Shown here: piece by piece, positions 1-7,266 of the stretch | Layout: each line of letters opens with the position of its first letter | How positions within the stretch are numbered: position 1 is the first letter of the stretch | Source: Bacteroidetes bacterium 4572_112 | GTDB lineage: Bacteria > Bacteroidota > Bacteroidia > Bacteroidales > UBA1556 | Direction: 5' to 3' | DNA length: 13,690 nt | Assembly (NCBI GenBank): GCA_002254285.1 | Contig: NIUZ01000128.1 | Coordinates: 1 to 13,690, forward strand | Position numbers and translations under genes: made by a program | Notes under the pieces: generated by a model | Databases searched by the model: none | The model's input: only the letters and a program-made list of their open reading frames with translations | What the model was told of the DNA's origin: nothing

Positions 1-60
1 CTAGGAAAAAGGAAAAAGGAGGAGGTCGATATTTAAGAAATTAGTTTTTTTGGTGTAATA

Positions 61-270
61 CGGGCAAAGCTACCCGAAGTTTTTCCCAAATTTCAGGACT
101 CTTTTTAATTTAGTTTCCTGTATTTTAGGAAACTTTTATTATTTACTTCCTAAATTAAAGGAAATAATATCCGTAGCATCACAAATAGTATTAGTTTGTC
201 AGGCTCGGTAGTTTTTGATACATACTAAATCTTGCGTTTATTTGACGAAATCATCGGGCAAGATGCCCGA
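61..270. repeat. Two related GC-rich palindromes, CGGGCAA...CCCGA
   Basis: Bases 61-77 (CGGGCAAAGCTACCCGA) and 255-270 (CGGGCAAGATGCCCGA) share the pattern CGGGCAA, a short spacer, then T[A/G]CCCGA. The second is a perfect hairpin (TCGGGCA at 254-260, AGA loop, TGCCCGA at 264-270); the first has a mismatch in the stem. They stand out against very AT-rich surroundings. Two copies of one small palindrome in one intergenic region resemble REP-like elements, but that class is an inference. Confidence 0.4.
104..159. repeat. Nested inverted repeat
   Basis: The outer arms TTTAATTTAG (104-113) and CTAAATTAAA (150-159) are perfect complements. Inside lies a second hairpin, AGTTTCCT (112-119) with AGGAAACT (127-134) and a 7-base loop. 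A third weak pairing is TTCCT (147-151) with AGGAA (159-163). The inner and outer pairs overlap by two bases, so they are alternative or partly competing structures. Part of this could be chance in AT-rich DNA. There is no T-tract typical of an intrinsic terminator. Confidence 0.35.
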
Positions 271-359
271 GATACATAATAATAATGCAAAAAATACATA
301 TAAGGATAAAGGGAAATGGTGACTCCCAGTTAAACGAATAAACAATTAAGCAAATAAAC

Positions 360-1331
360 CTAAACAAACGCTTCAACTATTGCTTGTAAATCTTGATTGA
401 GCATGCATTTGAAATGTTTCTTTGGGCATTTTTTATAGCCAATTTTGCTACATGGGCGGCATTTAAGACCTTTTACTTCTGCATTATAAACTTTATTTTT
501 TGAGCCATCGGGTAGTAATGCATACATGCCAAATTCGGGAATGGTATTGCCCCATACTGCAATTATATTTCTATCAAAAGCAGACGCAATATGCATAAGT
601 CCTGTGTCTGCAGTTAGTATATTTGATGAGTATTTTACAATTGTGGCTGATTGGTTTAGCGATATTTCACCACATAAGTTAATACAGTTTTCTCCAATTT
701 CGCTACAAATTTCCGAAGCTTTTTGCACATCGTCGGGGCCACCCAATAATACTATTTTACCACTTATACGCTTTGCTATATCAAGCATCAACTCTTTTGG
801 TATCTGCTTTGTTTCGTGAGCTCCCCCTACCGAAAACACAGTATAAGTATCAGCTTTAGATATACTTAGTTCCTCAAAAACAGCCTCATCAGATTCTGTA
901 ATGAAATAATCAAGCCCTAGGCCATCATATTTTATATTTAAGAAACTTATGGTATTCATATACCGCTCAACAATATGCACAGGAGGCAAAATATCTAGCT
1001 TAAGATTTACACGAAGCCATTTTTCGTAATTCAGTTTATTAAAAGTTTTGATGGGTAAGTGTAGCCTTGCATTTAATCTTTTGGTACGGATATTACTATG
1101 CAGATCAATTATATAATCGTAGTTTTCATCCTTGAGTTGGCTATCAACTTCTGTAATCTCTTTATCAAAAGTAAATAATTTAGAAATATGAGGATTATTC
1201 TCTAGCACCACCTTAAACTTCGCCTTTGTAAGATAATGTACCTCATGCCCAGCATTTGCCAAAGCACGAATTACAGGGCTCGTAAGTACTATATCACCTA
1301 TTGAAGAAAAACGAAGTATAAGAAGTTTCAT
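360..1331 (-). CDS. Glycosyltransferase family 9 (heptosyltransferase-like)
   Basis: A 323-residue protein of the GT9 (ADP-heptose:LPS heptosyltransferase-like) family, which adds a sugar from a nucleotide-sugar donor to lipopolysaccharide core or a related envelope glycan on the cytoplasmic face of the inner membrane. The N-terminus has the family's R-x-S-S-I-G-D motif (R7-D13). The C-terminal donor half has GGPD (197-200) and the hallmark TADTGLMHIA (240-249), followed by WGNT-PEFGMY (260-270). There is no signal peptide. The tail has four closely spaced cysteines (C291, C294, C302, C309), as in many Bacteroidota members. The ATG at 1331 places the motif at the usual N-terminal position. 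A TAnnTTTG element lies 20 bases upstream, so the gene may have its own promoter although it lies 63 bases downstream of the serine hydrolase gene. The exact sugar and acceptor cannot be read from sequence. Confidence 0.9.
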   Translation of the reverse strand: MKLLILRFSSIGDIVLTSPVIRALANAGHEVHYLTKAKFKVVLENNPHISKLFTFDKEITEVDSQLKDENYDYIIDLHSNIRTKRLNARLHLPIKTFNKLNYEKWLRVNLKLDILPPVHIVERYMNTISFLNIKYDGLGLDYFITESDEAVFEELSISKADTYTVFSVGGAHETKQIPKELMLDIAKRISGKIVLLGGPDDVQKASEICSEIGENCINLCGEISLNQSATIVKYSSNILTADTGLMHIASAFDRNIIAVWGNTIPEFGMYALLPDGSKNKVYNAEVKGLKCRPCSKIGYKKCPKKHFKCMLNQDLQAIVEAFV

Positions 1332-1350
1332 AAACTATATATTGAAGCAA

Positions 1351-1358
1351 CAAATTTA
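1351..1358 (-). promoter_or_regulatory. Candidate -7 element for the glycosyltransferase
   Basis: The minus strand reads TAAATTTG, matching the Bacteroidota -7 consensus TAnnTTTG, 20 bases before the ATG at 1331. I see no good TTG at the expected -33 spacing, so this is only half a promoter. Confidence 0.3.
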
Positions 1359-1394
1359 CAAATATTAGCCTTAAGTATTATTAGCTTTTTAATA

Positions 1395-2555
1395 TTATAG
1401 TTTATCGTAATTATATGAATTTGCAATCCCCTTTACGCTCTTGATAAACGAATTAAAACCACGGTAGCTAGAATGTTCGAGTACAATAATTAATAAATCA
1501 TTATCAGGATATTGCCTAAAAGAATTTCTAAAACCATTCCATTTGCCATTGTGAAAAACAACTTTATGGTTATTCTCCTTCTCAATATGAAAACCAAAGC
1601 CATAAGGTATTTCGTAACCTCTAGAGGTTTTGCCAAGGGTATACATTAATATTCTGTTACTATCGGTAATAAGCTCACCATTATTGAGCACTTTATACCA
1701 CTTAAAAAGGTCGTAAGTGGTAGAGTATACATTCTTATCACCTACCACAGCATCATTTACTGTACCTGGTATTTTAATAAATCTACGGCCACTTCGTCTG
1801 TATCCCCAAAGTTGTTTTTCTCTCACTTTGTCATAATAATAGCTATATGCATAAGAATGTGTCATGCCTATTGGCTCAAAAATATTTTCTTGCAAATATT
1901 GTGCATACGACATTCCTGAAACCTCCTCCACAATAGCGGCAAGAACAAGATATGCTGTATTGGAATATGCAAACTTTCGACCGGCAGTAAAAAATGGTAA
2001 TACATCATCATCTTCCATCATTTCCATCAACTGCATATTAGTTGGTGGATAGTCTTCCTCCCATTTATGCTCAGCAATCCAAAAATATTTTGGTAGCCCC
2101 GCAGTATGGGTTAAGCATTGTCTGATTGTAACTCTATTATAATGAAAATCGGGAAAATACTTAGTAACACTATCATCGAACTGAAGCTTACCTTGCTGCT
2201 GAAGCAAAACAATGGCTGCAGCCGTAAACTGCTTACTAACAGAAGCCAGCTGATAAGAATAGGATGTATCCAACTTAGTTTTATTTGAAAAATCGGCTAT
2301 ACCATAATCACCTTTAAAAACAATTTCGTTGCGCTTAGCAATCAATACACTTCCATTAAAACCATGGTGCTTACTTTGATCTAAAAAATATGCATTAAGC
2401 TTTCTAGAAACAGCTCTTTTCGCTCTTTTAGACAAAGTAGATTCAGAAACTTTTTCGGGAATTTTTTCAACTATTACCTTCTCCGGTTCTCCGCACGACA
2501 TCATAAACATGATGCTCAAAACTACCATTACGGTAATAAATTTATTTATATGCAT
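1395..2555 (-). CDS. Lipoprotein serine hydrolase (class C beta-lactamase / PBP-like)
   Basis: A 386-residue member of the serine beta-lactamase-like (Pfam Beta-lactamase, AmpC/DD-peptidase fold) family. The N-terminus is a lipoprotein signal: a hydrophobic run ending in MMSC with C21 as the acylated cysteine, so the enzyme is probably anchored in an envelope membrane. The three active-site motifs are in order: SxxK as S105-V-S-K108 (nucleophile S105), YSN at 197-199, and HNG at 335-337 in place of KTG, as in many esterase or peptidase members. The motif LTHTAGLP (148-155) is also typical. Real beta-lactamase activity is not implied; cell-wall D-peptide or ester hydrolysis is just as likely. 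It starts 17 bases after the M23 peptidase gene ends, so the two are probably cotranscribed, which favours a role in peptidoglycan or the envelope. Confidence 0.88.
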   Translation of the reverse strand: MHINKFITVMVVLSIMFMMSCGEPEKVIVEKIPEKVSESTLSKRAKRAVSRKLNAYFLDQSKHHGFNGSVLIAKRNEIVFKGDYGIADFSNKTKLDTSYSYQLASVSKQFTAAAIVLLQQQGKLQFDDSVTKYFPDFHYNRVTIRQCLTHTAGLPKYFWIAEHKWEEDYPPTNMQLMEMMEDDDVLPFFTAGRKFAYSNTAYLVLAAIVEEVSGMSYAQYLQENIFEPIGMTHSYAYSYYYDKVREKQLWGYRRSGRRFIKIPGTVNDAVVGDKNVYSTTYDLFKWYKVLNNGELITDSNRILMYTLGKTSRGYEIPYGFGFHIEKENNHKVVFHNGKWNGFRNSFRQYPDNDLLIIVLEHSSYRGFNSFIKSVKGIANSYNYDKL

Positions 2556-2572
2556 TCTATTATTTTCTTTTT

Positions 2573-3448
2573 TTATCGAACTCTTAATTTCTGACCAATT
2601 TGTAATATTGCATTCTGATTTATACCATTATAATAGCATAACTTACTAACCCTCGACTTATACCTTCGTGCAATAGCTGATAAAGTATCACCACTTCGCA
2701 CATAATGGAATTTGGCATTTTTGTCATGAGCAATACGACTCAAATAGCCAAAGTTACCTTCAGTAATAGTAAAACTATTTGCGAGCAATTTATGTTCCTT
2801 AAAATCTATTATACTCTCTGGATCCATAGCTCTGCCAAGGTATCTAACTTCAAAATGCAAGTGACTACCTGTGCTCCTACCAGTATTTCCGCCAAGGGCA
2901 ATAATATCTCCTGCTTTTACATAATCACAAGTGTCAACTATAAATTTTGACAGATGAGCATAAACTGTTTCCAAGCCATTATGATGTCTGATGACTACCA
3001 CTTTGCCAAAGCCACGAGAATATTGAACAATACGGACTTTACCATCAAAAGCAGCATGTACCGAATCACCAGTAATAAGGTCAATATCGATTCCATAATG
3101 CTGACGATAGCGTCTATATCCAAATCTTGAAGTAATTATTCCATTGAAAGGGTGGCAATATGCTCTATGAATATTACTATCAGCCAAAACTATTGGCACA
3201 GAATCATAATTAGGGATCAAACTATCGGGCTTATATCTAATGTTTCTTGTCAAAAAATTCTGATATCCAACAATTTGCATTGAGTCATTAAAGGATAGAA
3301 TATGTTTATCAGTAATAACAGTATCAAGAGCAATAGTTTTTAGGGCAATCGTATCATTAGTAACTAGTGAAAATAACGAATCCTGCAAGCGTTGCGAAAA
3401 TATGCTTGTAAAAATATTTACAAAAGTAAAAATTAGCAAAAATCTCAT
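2573..3448 (-). CDS. M23 peptidase with C-terminal LysM
   Basis: A 291-residue secreted protein with a signal peptide (about residues 1-19), a LytM/M23 zinc metallopeptidase domain (about 97-213) and one LysM peptidoglycan-binding domain (about 247-290). The metal and catalytic residues are all present: H117-x-x-x-D121, H165 in YAHLS, and H196-L-H198. It is therefore expected to be an active endopeptidase cutting peptide cross-bridges of peptidoglycan, not a degenerate EnvC/NlpD-type activator. The LysM part shows the usual Y-x-V-x-x-G-D-T-L start and an I-x-x-G-Q-x-L-x-V end. It is the first gene of a probable two-gene unit with the serine hydrolase lipoprotein, and a TAnnTTTG element lies 79 bases upstream. 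Confidence 0.92.
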   Translation of the reverse strand: MRFLLIFTFVNIFTSIFSQRLQDSLFSLVTNDTIALKTIALDTVITDKHILSFNDSMQIVGYQNFLTRNIRYKPDSLIPNYDSVPIVLADSNIHRAYCHPFNGIITSRFGYRRYRQHYGIDIDLITGDSVHAAFDGKVRIVQYSRGFGKVVVIRHHNGLETVYAHLSKFIVDTCDYVKAGDIIALGGNTGRSTGSHLHFEVRYLGRAMDPESIIDFKEHKLLANSFTITEGNFGYLSRIAHDKNAKFHYVRSGDTLSAIARRYKSRVSKLCYYNGINQNAILQIGQKLRVR

Positions 3449-3526
3449 ATAAAATATTTATCTATCTTTTTTCTAGATTTGACCTACTATGCAACAAGCA
3501 TTAATAATAAATCGAAAACAAGTGCG

Positions 3527-3534
3527 CAAAGATA
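3527..3534 (-). promoter_or_regulatory. Candidate -7 element for the M23 peptidase gene
   Basis: The minus strand reads TATCTTTG, a full match to TAnnTTTG. A TTG lies upstream at 3558-3560 with a 23-base spacer, which is rather long. The implied leader before the ATG at 3448 is about 70 bases. Confidence 0.4.
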
Positions 3535-3608
3535 ATAAAGAATTATGATATTTATAGCAATATTATTAATTGCGACAATTGATATTATTTTAAAAAAGGC
3601 CATTTTTA

Positions 3609-3639
3609 TTGTAATTATTCAAAAAATACCGTACTTTTA
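3609..3639 (+). promoter_or_regulatory. Candidate promoter for the small lipoprotein gene
   Basis: TTG at 3609-3611 and TACTTTTA at 3632-3639 are separated by 20 bases. This is close to the Bacteroidota TTG-N19/20-TAnnTTTG arrangement, with the last base A instead of G. It lies about 50 bases before the proposed TTG start at 3689 and downstream of the ATG at 3545, which supports the shorter gene. Confidence 0.35.
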
Positions 3640-3688
3640 CCTTCTAAAGCAAAATCTAAAATATCTTATATTTTATAATTCTATTATT

Positions 3689-3934
3689 TTGAAAAAAACA
3701 TTAATTGGGACACGGTTAAAAGTCATCATACTGCTTGTTATTATTGGGCTAGCTGCAGGGTCTTGTCAAAGGGCAAGGTACAGAAAGATGCTTCGTAAAC
3801 GTAGAAATGGGCATATAAAGAAGAAGGCCCATAGAAGCGAGTATCAGAAAAAATTACGAAAAAGTAGTATATCTACTGGTTCGAAATACCACATAAAGAA
3901 CATCATCGAGCTTATCAAGAAAGTTCACATTTGA
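3689..3934 (+). CDS. Small, very basic lipoprotein of unknown function, TTG start
   Basis: I do not recognise the family. From a TTG at 3689 the product is 81 residues. It begins with two lysines and has a hydrophobic run ending in a good lipobox, AAGSC, with the cysteine at about residue 26. After the cysteine about 55 residues remain, with roughly 20 Lys/Arg and only 2 Glu. A lipidated anchor with a strongly cationic tail could bind anionic partners such as lipid A phosphates, nucleic acid or teichoic-like polymers; that is inference. The frame is open back to an ATG at 3545, but those extra 48 residues are Ile/Leu/Phe/Tyr-rich translation of AT-rich DNA, would hide the signal peptide, and include the candidate promoter. 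The last 81 bases overlap the 3' end of the convergent cvpA-like gene. Confidence 0.55.
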   Translation: MKKTLIGTRLKVIILLVIIGLAAGSCQRARYRKMLRKRRNGHIKKKAHRSEYQKKLRKSSISTGSKYHIKNIIELIKKVHI

Positions 3935-4411
3935 TTCTTGAATAACAGGGAATACAGCAGGAGCAATCGCTTTTACCGCAGGGTATAAGAGTGATTGCTC
4001 TTGTTTTTTAACATTAATAATTTTATCCTCCACTTCAAAAGTTGTAAGAATAAAAATAAAGATACTAAGTATAAATGCTACTTTAATTAAGCCAAACACA
4101 GCACCGAGCAGTTTATTTACAAAACCAAGCAATAATACATTAATAACTTTTTCGAGGCTTTTGCCAAATATCATTACCAGCATAACCACACCAACAAAAG
4201 TCAAGCTAAAAGAAATTATGCTCATATACTCGCTATGAAAATCCAATTTCTGACGCAAAAAATCAGCAGTATAATCTGAAAAATGTGCTGCAATATATAT
4301 ACCCAATAATAGCGCAATTAATGTTGCTAATTCAATTATTAGTCCTTTATTAAAACCCTTATAAGTAAACCATAGTAAAGGGATTGCAAGGACTGCATCA
4401 ATATAATTCAT
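3854..4411 (-). CDS. CvpA family membrane protein
   Basis: A 185-residue integral membrane protein of the CvpA/colicin V production family. About four hydrophobic segments are visible (roughly residues 5-25, 27-47, 62-85 and 103-125). The start MNYIDAVLAIPLLWFTYKGF is typical, as is the glycine-rich FVNKLLGAVFGLIK (97-110). The molecular role of CvpA proteins is poorly defined; links to envelope integrity, bile or stress tolerance and colicin V export have been reported. It is the last gene of the pfp-mlaE-mlaF-cvpA run, starting 5 bases after the mlaF stop. Its last 27 codons, including the stop, run antisense to the end of the small lipoprotein gene. Confidence 0.85.
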   Translation of the reverse strand: MNYIDAVLAIPLLWFTYKGFNKGLIIELATLIALLLGIYIAAHFSDYTADFLRQKLDFHSEYMSIISFSLTFVGVVMLVMIFGKSLEKVINVLLLGFVNKLLGAVFGLIKVAFILSIFIFILTTFEVEDKIINVKKQEQSLLYPAVKAIAPAVFPVIQESNVNFLDKLDDVLYVVFRTSRYTTFS

Positions 4412-4435
4412 AGGTTTTATTTTTTAGGTTTTATT
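4411..4435. repeat. Short direct repeat at the mlaF/cvpA junction
   Basis: TAGGTTTTATT occurs at 4411-4421 and again at 4425-4435, offset by 14 bases. On the minus strand one copy (AATAAAACCTA) encodes the last residues of MlaF and the other contains its stop codon and runs directly into the cvpA ATG. Confidence 0.6.
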
Positions 4436-5169
4436 CTTTTAAGTATTTCTGTGGAGTAAATAAAATCTTGCAATTCTGGATTATCATTTCCAAGAAAATC
4501 ATCTTTAGTACCTTGCCACCATACATTACCCTCGTATACATAATTTATTATATCGCCATGCTCTATCACCGAATTCATATCGTGGGTATTTATTACAGTT
4601 GTAATATTATATTCTTGGGTAATTTCTTCAATAAGGTGGTCAATTTTTACTCCTGTTTTAGGATCTAAACCCGAGTTTGGTTCATCACAAAACAGATATT
4701 TTGGATTAAGAGAAATTGCTCTAGCAATAGCAGCTCTTTTCTGCATTCCTCCACTTATTTCTGAAGGTAATTTATTATGAGCATCGGCAAGACCCACTCT
4801 TTCGATACAGAAGTTTGCTCTATCAATCTGTTCCTTAACATTCATTTCTGAGAACATTTGCAAAGGAAACATCACATTATCCATCACAGTCATACTATCA
4901 AAAAGCGCACTTCCTTGAAAAAGCATTCCAATTTCGGTACGTATTTTCTTTTTTGCATTTTTATCCATGGTAGTAAAATCTCTATCATTATAAAGGATCC
5001 TACCATTATCAGGCTCAAAAAGACCAACAAGGCATTTCAATAAAACCGTTTTTCCAGAACCACTTTGCCCAATTATAAGATTTTGCTTTCCTGCCTCAAA
5101 AGTCAGGTTTATATTCTTAAGAACCTGCTTTCCATCAAAGGATTTATTTACGTTTCGAACCTCGATCAT
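4417..5169 (-). CDS. mlaF: MlaF-type ABC transporter ATPase
   Basis: A 250-residue cytoplasmic ATPase that powers an MCE/Mla-type phospholipid or lipid transport system. The motifs are complete: Walker A GQSGSGKT (34-41), Q-loop FQGSALFDSMTV (84-95, a form typical of MlaF), signature SGGMQKR (139-145), Walker B YLFCDEP (158-164) and H-loop H196 in NTHDM. Its ATG overlaps the mlaE stop in an ATGA arrangement, which suggests coupled translation with its permease partner. No MCE-domain (MlaD) gene follows; a CvpA-family gene does. The family assignment is firm. The direction of transport and the lipid cannot be read from sequence. Confidence 0.93.
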   Translation of the reverse strand: MIEVRNVNKSFDGKQVLKNINLTFEAGKQNLIIGQSGSGKTVLLKCLVGLFEPDNGRILYNDRDFTTMDKNAKKKIRTEIGMLFQGSALFDSMTVMDNVMFPLQMFSEMNVKEQIDRANFCIERVGLADAHNKLPSEISGGMQKRAAIARAISLNPKYLFCDEPNSGLDPKTGVKIDHLIEEITQEYNITTVINTHDMNSVIEHGDIINYVYEGNVWWQGTKDDFLGNDNPELQDFIYSTEILKRIKPKK

Positions 5170-5906
5170 CCCAAAATAATTTTAGTGATTATTAAATTTG
5201 ATAATAAAAGTGCTATACTCGAATATACAACTGCCTTTGTACTTGATTTACCAACGTCAACAGCTCCACCACTAGCATAGTAGCCATGAAAGGCTGATAC
5301 ACTTGTAATCAAAAATGAGAAAAAAGTAGCTTTTAATATTGCATAAACTATTTCGAAAGGCACAAACCAATAATTAAGGCCTGAAATAAAATCTATTGAT
5401 GTAGAAATATCCCACATTACAGCAGCCAAATAACCACCTGCAATACTTACCATCATACTAATGGTTACAATAAAAGGGAAGGTTAATAATCCAGCAATAA
5501 TTTTGGGAAGAATAAGAAAGTTGGCAGAATTAACACCCATAATATCTAGGGCATCTATTTGCTCGGTAACTCGCATTGTTCCAATTTGCGAAGCTATGCT
5601 TGAACCTATTTTACCTGCAAGGATAAGGCTTACGATGGTTGGCGAAAATTCTAATATTACTGATTCGCGAAGACCATAACCTAATGTATAGGCAGGAATT
5701 AAAGGGTTCTGCATTTGATATCCTGTTTGAATAACCAAAACAGCACCAATAAAAACTGATATTATACTTACTATCCATAATGAGTTTAACCCAATGGCAT
5801 CTATTTCAGTAACAACCTGACGAAAAAAATACCTATGATTCAACGGCCTCTTAAATGTATCTTTAAGAAGAAGTAAGTATTTCCCGAAATTATAAAAGAA
5901 ACTCAT
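5166..5906 (-). CDS. mlaE: MlaE-type ABC transporter permease
   Basis: A 246-residue MlaE/DUF140 family inner-membrane permease, partner of the ATPase encoded next. The visible family features are the amphipathic N-terminal segment, a first membrane segment at about 43-64, the conserved stretch with LAGKIGSSIASQIGTMRV (96-113) and QIDALDIMGVN (116-126), further membrane segments at about 130-165 and 183-206, and the C-terminal GGAVDVGKSSTKAVVYSS (213-230) before the last helix. The length is normal. It starts 20 bases after the pfp stop, and its stop overlaps the mlaF start. The pair would work with MCE-domain proteins in lipid traffic between the two membranes; those must be encoded outside this window if present. 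Confidence 0.93.
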   Translation of the reverse strand: MSFFYNFGKYLLLLKDTFKRPLNHRYFFRQVVTEIDAIGLNSLWIVSIISVFIGAVLVIQTGYQMQNPLIPAYTLGYGLRESVILEFSPTIVSLILAGKIGSSIASQIGTMRVTEQIDALDIMGVNSANFLILPKIIAGLLTFPFIVTISMMVSIAGGYLAAVMWDISTSIDFISGLNYWFVPFEIVYAILKATFFSFLITSVSAFHGYYASGGAVDVGKSSTKAVVYSSIALLLSNLIITKIILG

Positions 5907-5926
5907 TTTTTATCGGTTTTAATATA

Positions 5927-7144
5927 TTACCAGTTTAGTATTTCTCTAAAATCATAATACTTTGGATTTTCTATATATTGTTTTGCATCCTCCCAATCTC
6001 CTGGGGTAAGATATTGCAATCCATCTTCAAAAATAATTCTTGCTCTTTCCGACTCCATATTAACAAGTCGTGGTTTTATTTTACCATTCTCGTCCTGAAC
6101 ATCAGTAAGGAATAAAGGCTCTATATTACCTTTATTATCAACAGTAACCATACAAGCAGTATGTCCTGCATCAAATAAGCGCTTAACTCCCAGTCCTAAT
6201 AAACCACAATAAACCAAATCGTAGGCAACAGGGCGTACACATCTCAATTCAAAACCAAGTTCAACAGGTCGTGTTTTAAATTCCAAACCAATTTTCTTTA
6301 GCTCATGAGCCAACATAAGGCTGAAAATATGAGCCTTGCTCACTGTTGCAAGCTCAGGATGTCCGTGAGCATCGTAGGTGAAATTAATTCCTGTGCTTTT
6401 AATCTCATCATCAGTAAGGAAATGGAATACACCTTCACTTATAATAACAGCACCATAATTTATACCCAATATCTTACGTTTAACAATTGAGGAAATCATC
6501 AACCTAATTATCTTATTGATGGTGATTTCTGTTTTATTAAACATTTCAGGAATAATAATCATTGGAAACTGAACAGCAGAGCCTATACCAAAAGCAAGGT
6601 GACCGGCCTCACGACCCATGGCACTTACCACAAACCAATTGCCACTAGTACGGGCATCTTCATATACGGTATTAGCTATTGAAACACCCTCTTCCTTTGC
6701 CGACTGATAACCAAAAGTTGGAATTCCCTCGGGTAAAGGTAGGTCATTATCAATGGTTTTTGGCACATGAATATTTTGAATACTAACATTCTTACTACGC
6801 AAAAAGTCTGAAATACGATTTGCTGTAGAAGCAGTATCATCACCACCAATGGTAATCAATAGTTTAATATTATTTTCAATAAAAAAAGCTGTATCAAACT
6901 CTTCATTTTTAGGCTTGTATCTACTCATTTGCAAAGCTGAGCCACCAACATTATGTATTCTATCAGCAAATTTGAAATCGATATCGACTGTTTCTCTGTC
7001 TTTTAAAAATAGGCCTTTATATCCTTCGTGAATTCCAATTACTCTATAATTTGACTTTAAGAAAGTACGAGAAATTGAACTTATTACAGCGTTTATTCCA
7101 GGAGCAGGACCACCACCACATAATATTGCTATCGACTCTTGCAT
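5927..7144 (-). CDS. pfp: 6-phosphofructokinase, PPi-dependent type
   Basis: A 405-residue phosphofructokinase of group A, phosphorylating fructose 6-phosphate to fructose 1,6-bisphosphate in glycolysis. The N-terminal GGGPAPGINAVI (10-21) binds the phosphoryl donor. Two positions separate PPi enzymes from ATP enzymes. Here the donor loop is GGDDT (100-104), where ATP enzymes have GGDG, and the catalytic loop is PKTIDNDL (128-135), with Lys129 where ATP enzymes have Gly. Both point to pyrophosphate as donor and hence a reversible reaction. D132 is the expected catalytic base; MGREAG (176-181) contacts the sugar phosphate. It is the first gene of the run continuing to mlaE, mlaF and a cvpA-like gene, with a good Bacteroidota promoter 38-67 bases upstream of the ATG. 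The donor is inferred from residues, not measured. Confidence 0.92.
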   Translation of the reverse strand: MQESIAILCGGGPAPGINAVISSISRTFLKSNYRVIGIHEGYKGLFLKDRETVDIDFKFADRIHNVGGSALQMSRYKPKNEEFDTAFFIENNIKLLITIGGDDTASTANRISDFLRSKNVSIQNIHVPKTIDNDLPLPEGIPTFGYQSAKEEGVSIANTVYEDARTSGNWFVVSAMGREAGHLAFGIGSAVQFPMIIIPEMFNKTEITINKIIRLMISSIVKRKILGINYGAVIISEGVFHFLTDDEIKSTGINFTYDAHGHPELATVSKAHIFSLMLAHELKKIGLEFKTRPVELGFELRCVRPVAYDLVYCGLLGLGVKRLFDAGHTACMVTVDNKGNIEPLFLTDVQDENGKIKPRLVNMESERARIIFEDGLQYLTPGDWEDAKQYIENPKYYDFREILNW

Positions 7145-7181
7145 AATATATTTATATCTTTTAGTTAATTGCTATCGTTTA

Positions 7182-7211
7182 CAAAAATACAAATCATTAT
7201 GAACAATACAA
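7182..7211 (-). promoter_or_regulatory. Bacteroidota-type promoter for the pfp-mlaEF-cvpA operon
   Basis: On the minus strand TTG (7211-7209) is followed after 19 bases by TATTTTTG (7189-7182), matching the TTG-N19-TAnnTTTG pattern. Transcription would start near 7175 and leave a leader of about 30 bases before the pfp ATG at 7144. Confidence 0.55.
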
Positions 7212-7258
7212 GAATTATATTCTAATTTCGTCTTTAAATTTAATTTAATTATTTATTA

Positions 7259-7266
7259 TACCTTTG
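7259..7266 (+). promoter_or_regulatory. Candidate -7 element for the porin gene
   Basis: TACCTTTG matches TAnnTTTG. It sits 40 bases before the ATG at 7306 and overlaps the upstream in-frame TTG at 7264, which therefore cannot be the start codon if this promoter is used. No clear TTG is seen at -33. It is divergent from the pfp promoter about 50 bases away. Confidence 0.45.

Larger units (their letters stand above)
1..359. other. Noncoding stretch with clustered inverted repeats
   Basis: No reading frame here is long enough or protein-like enough to call. The first 44 bases are purine-rich and open in two plus-strand frames that stop at 36 and 44. They could be the tail of a gene starting outside the window, but nothing identifies it. 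The rest is AT-rich and holds several dyads: an imperfect CGGG/CCCG hairpin at 61-76, a nested pair at 104-159, and a perfect 7-bp hairpin at 254-270. None is followed by a clear T-run on the minus strand, so I do not call a terminator for the glycosyltransferase gene that ends at 360. Confidence 0.6.

Noticed and set aside
1..44. End of an upstream plus-strand gene
   Set aside because: Only 11-14 codons are open, low-complexity and purine-rich; nothing recognisable.
254..270. The 7-bp hairpin as an intrinsic terminator for the glycosyltransferase gene
   Set aside because: No T-run follows it on the minus strand, and it lies about 90 bases past the stop.
3545..3688. N-terminal extension of the small lipoprotein gene to an ATG at 3545
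   Set aside because: The added 48 residues read as translated AT-rich DNA, bury the lipoprotein signal, and include a candidate promoter. The TTG at 3689 fits better.
4468..5679. Plus-strand ORFs over the mlaE-mlaF region
   Set aside because: They lie entirely opposite well-supported genes with complete motifs, and have no protein-like features of their own.
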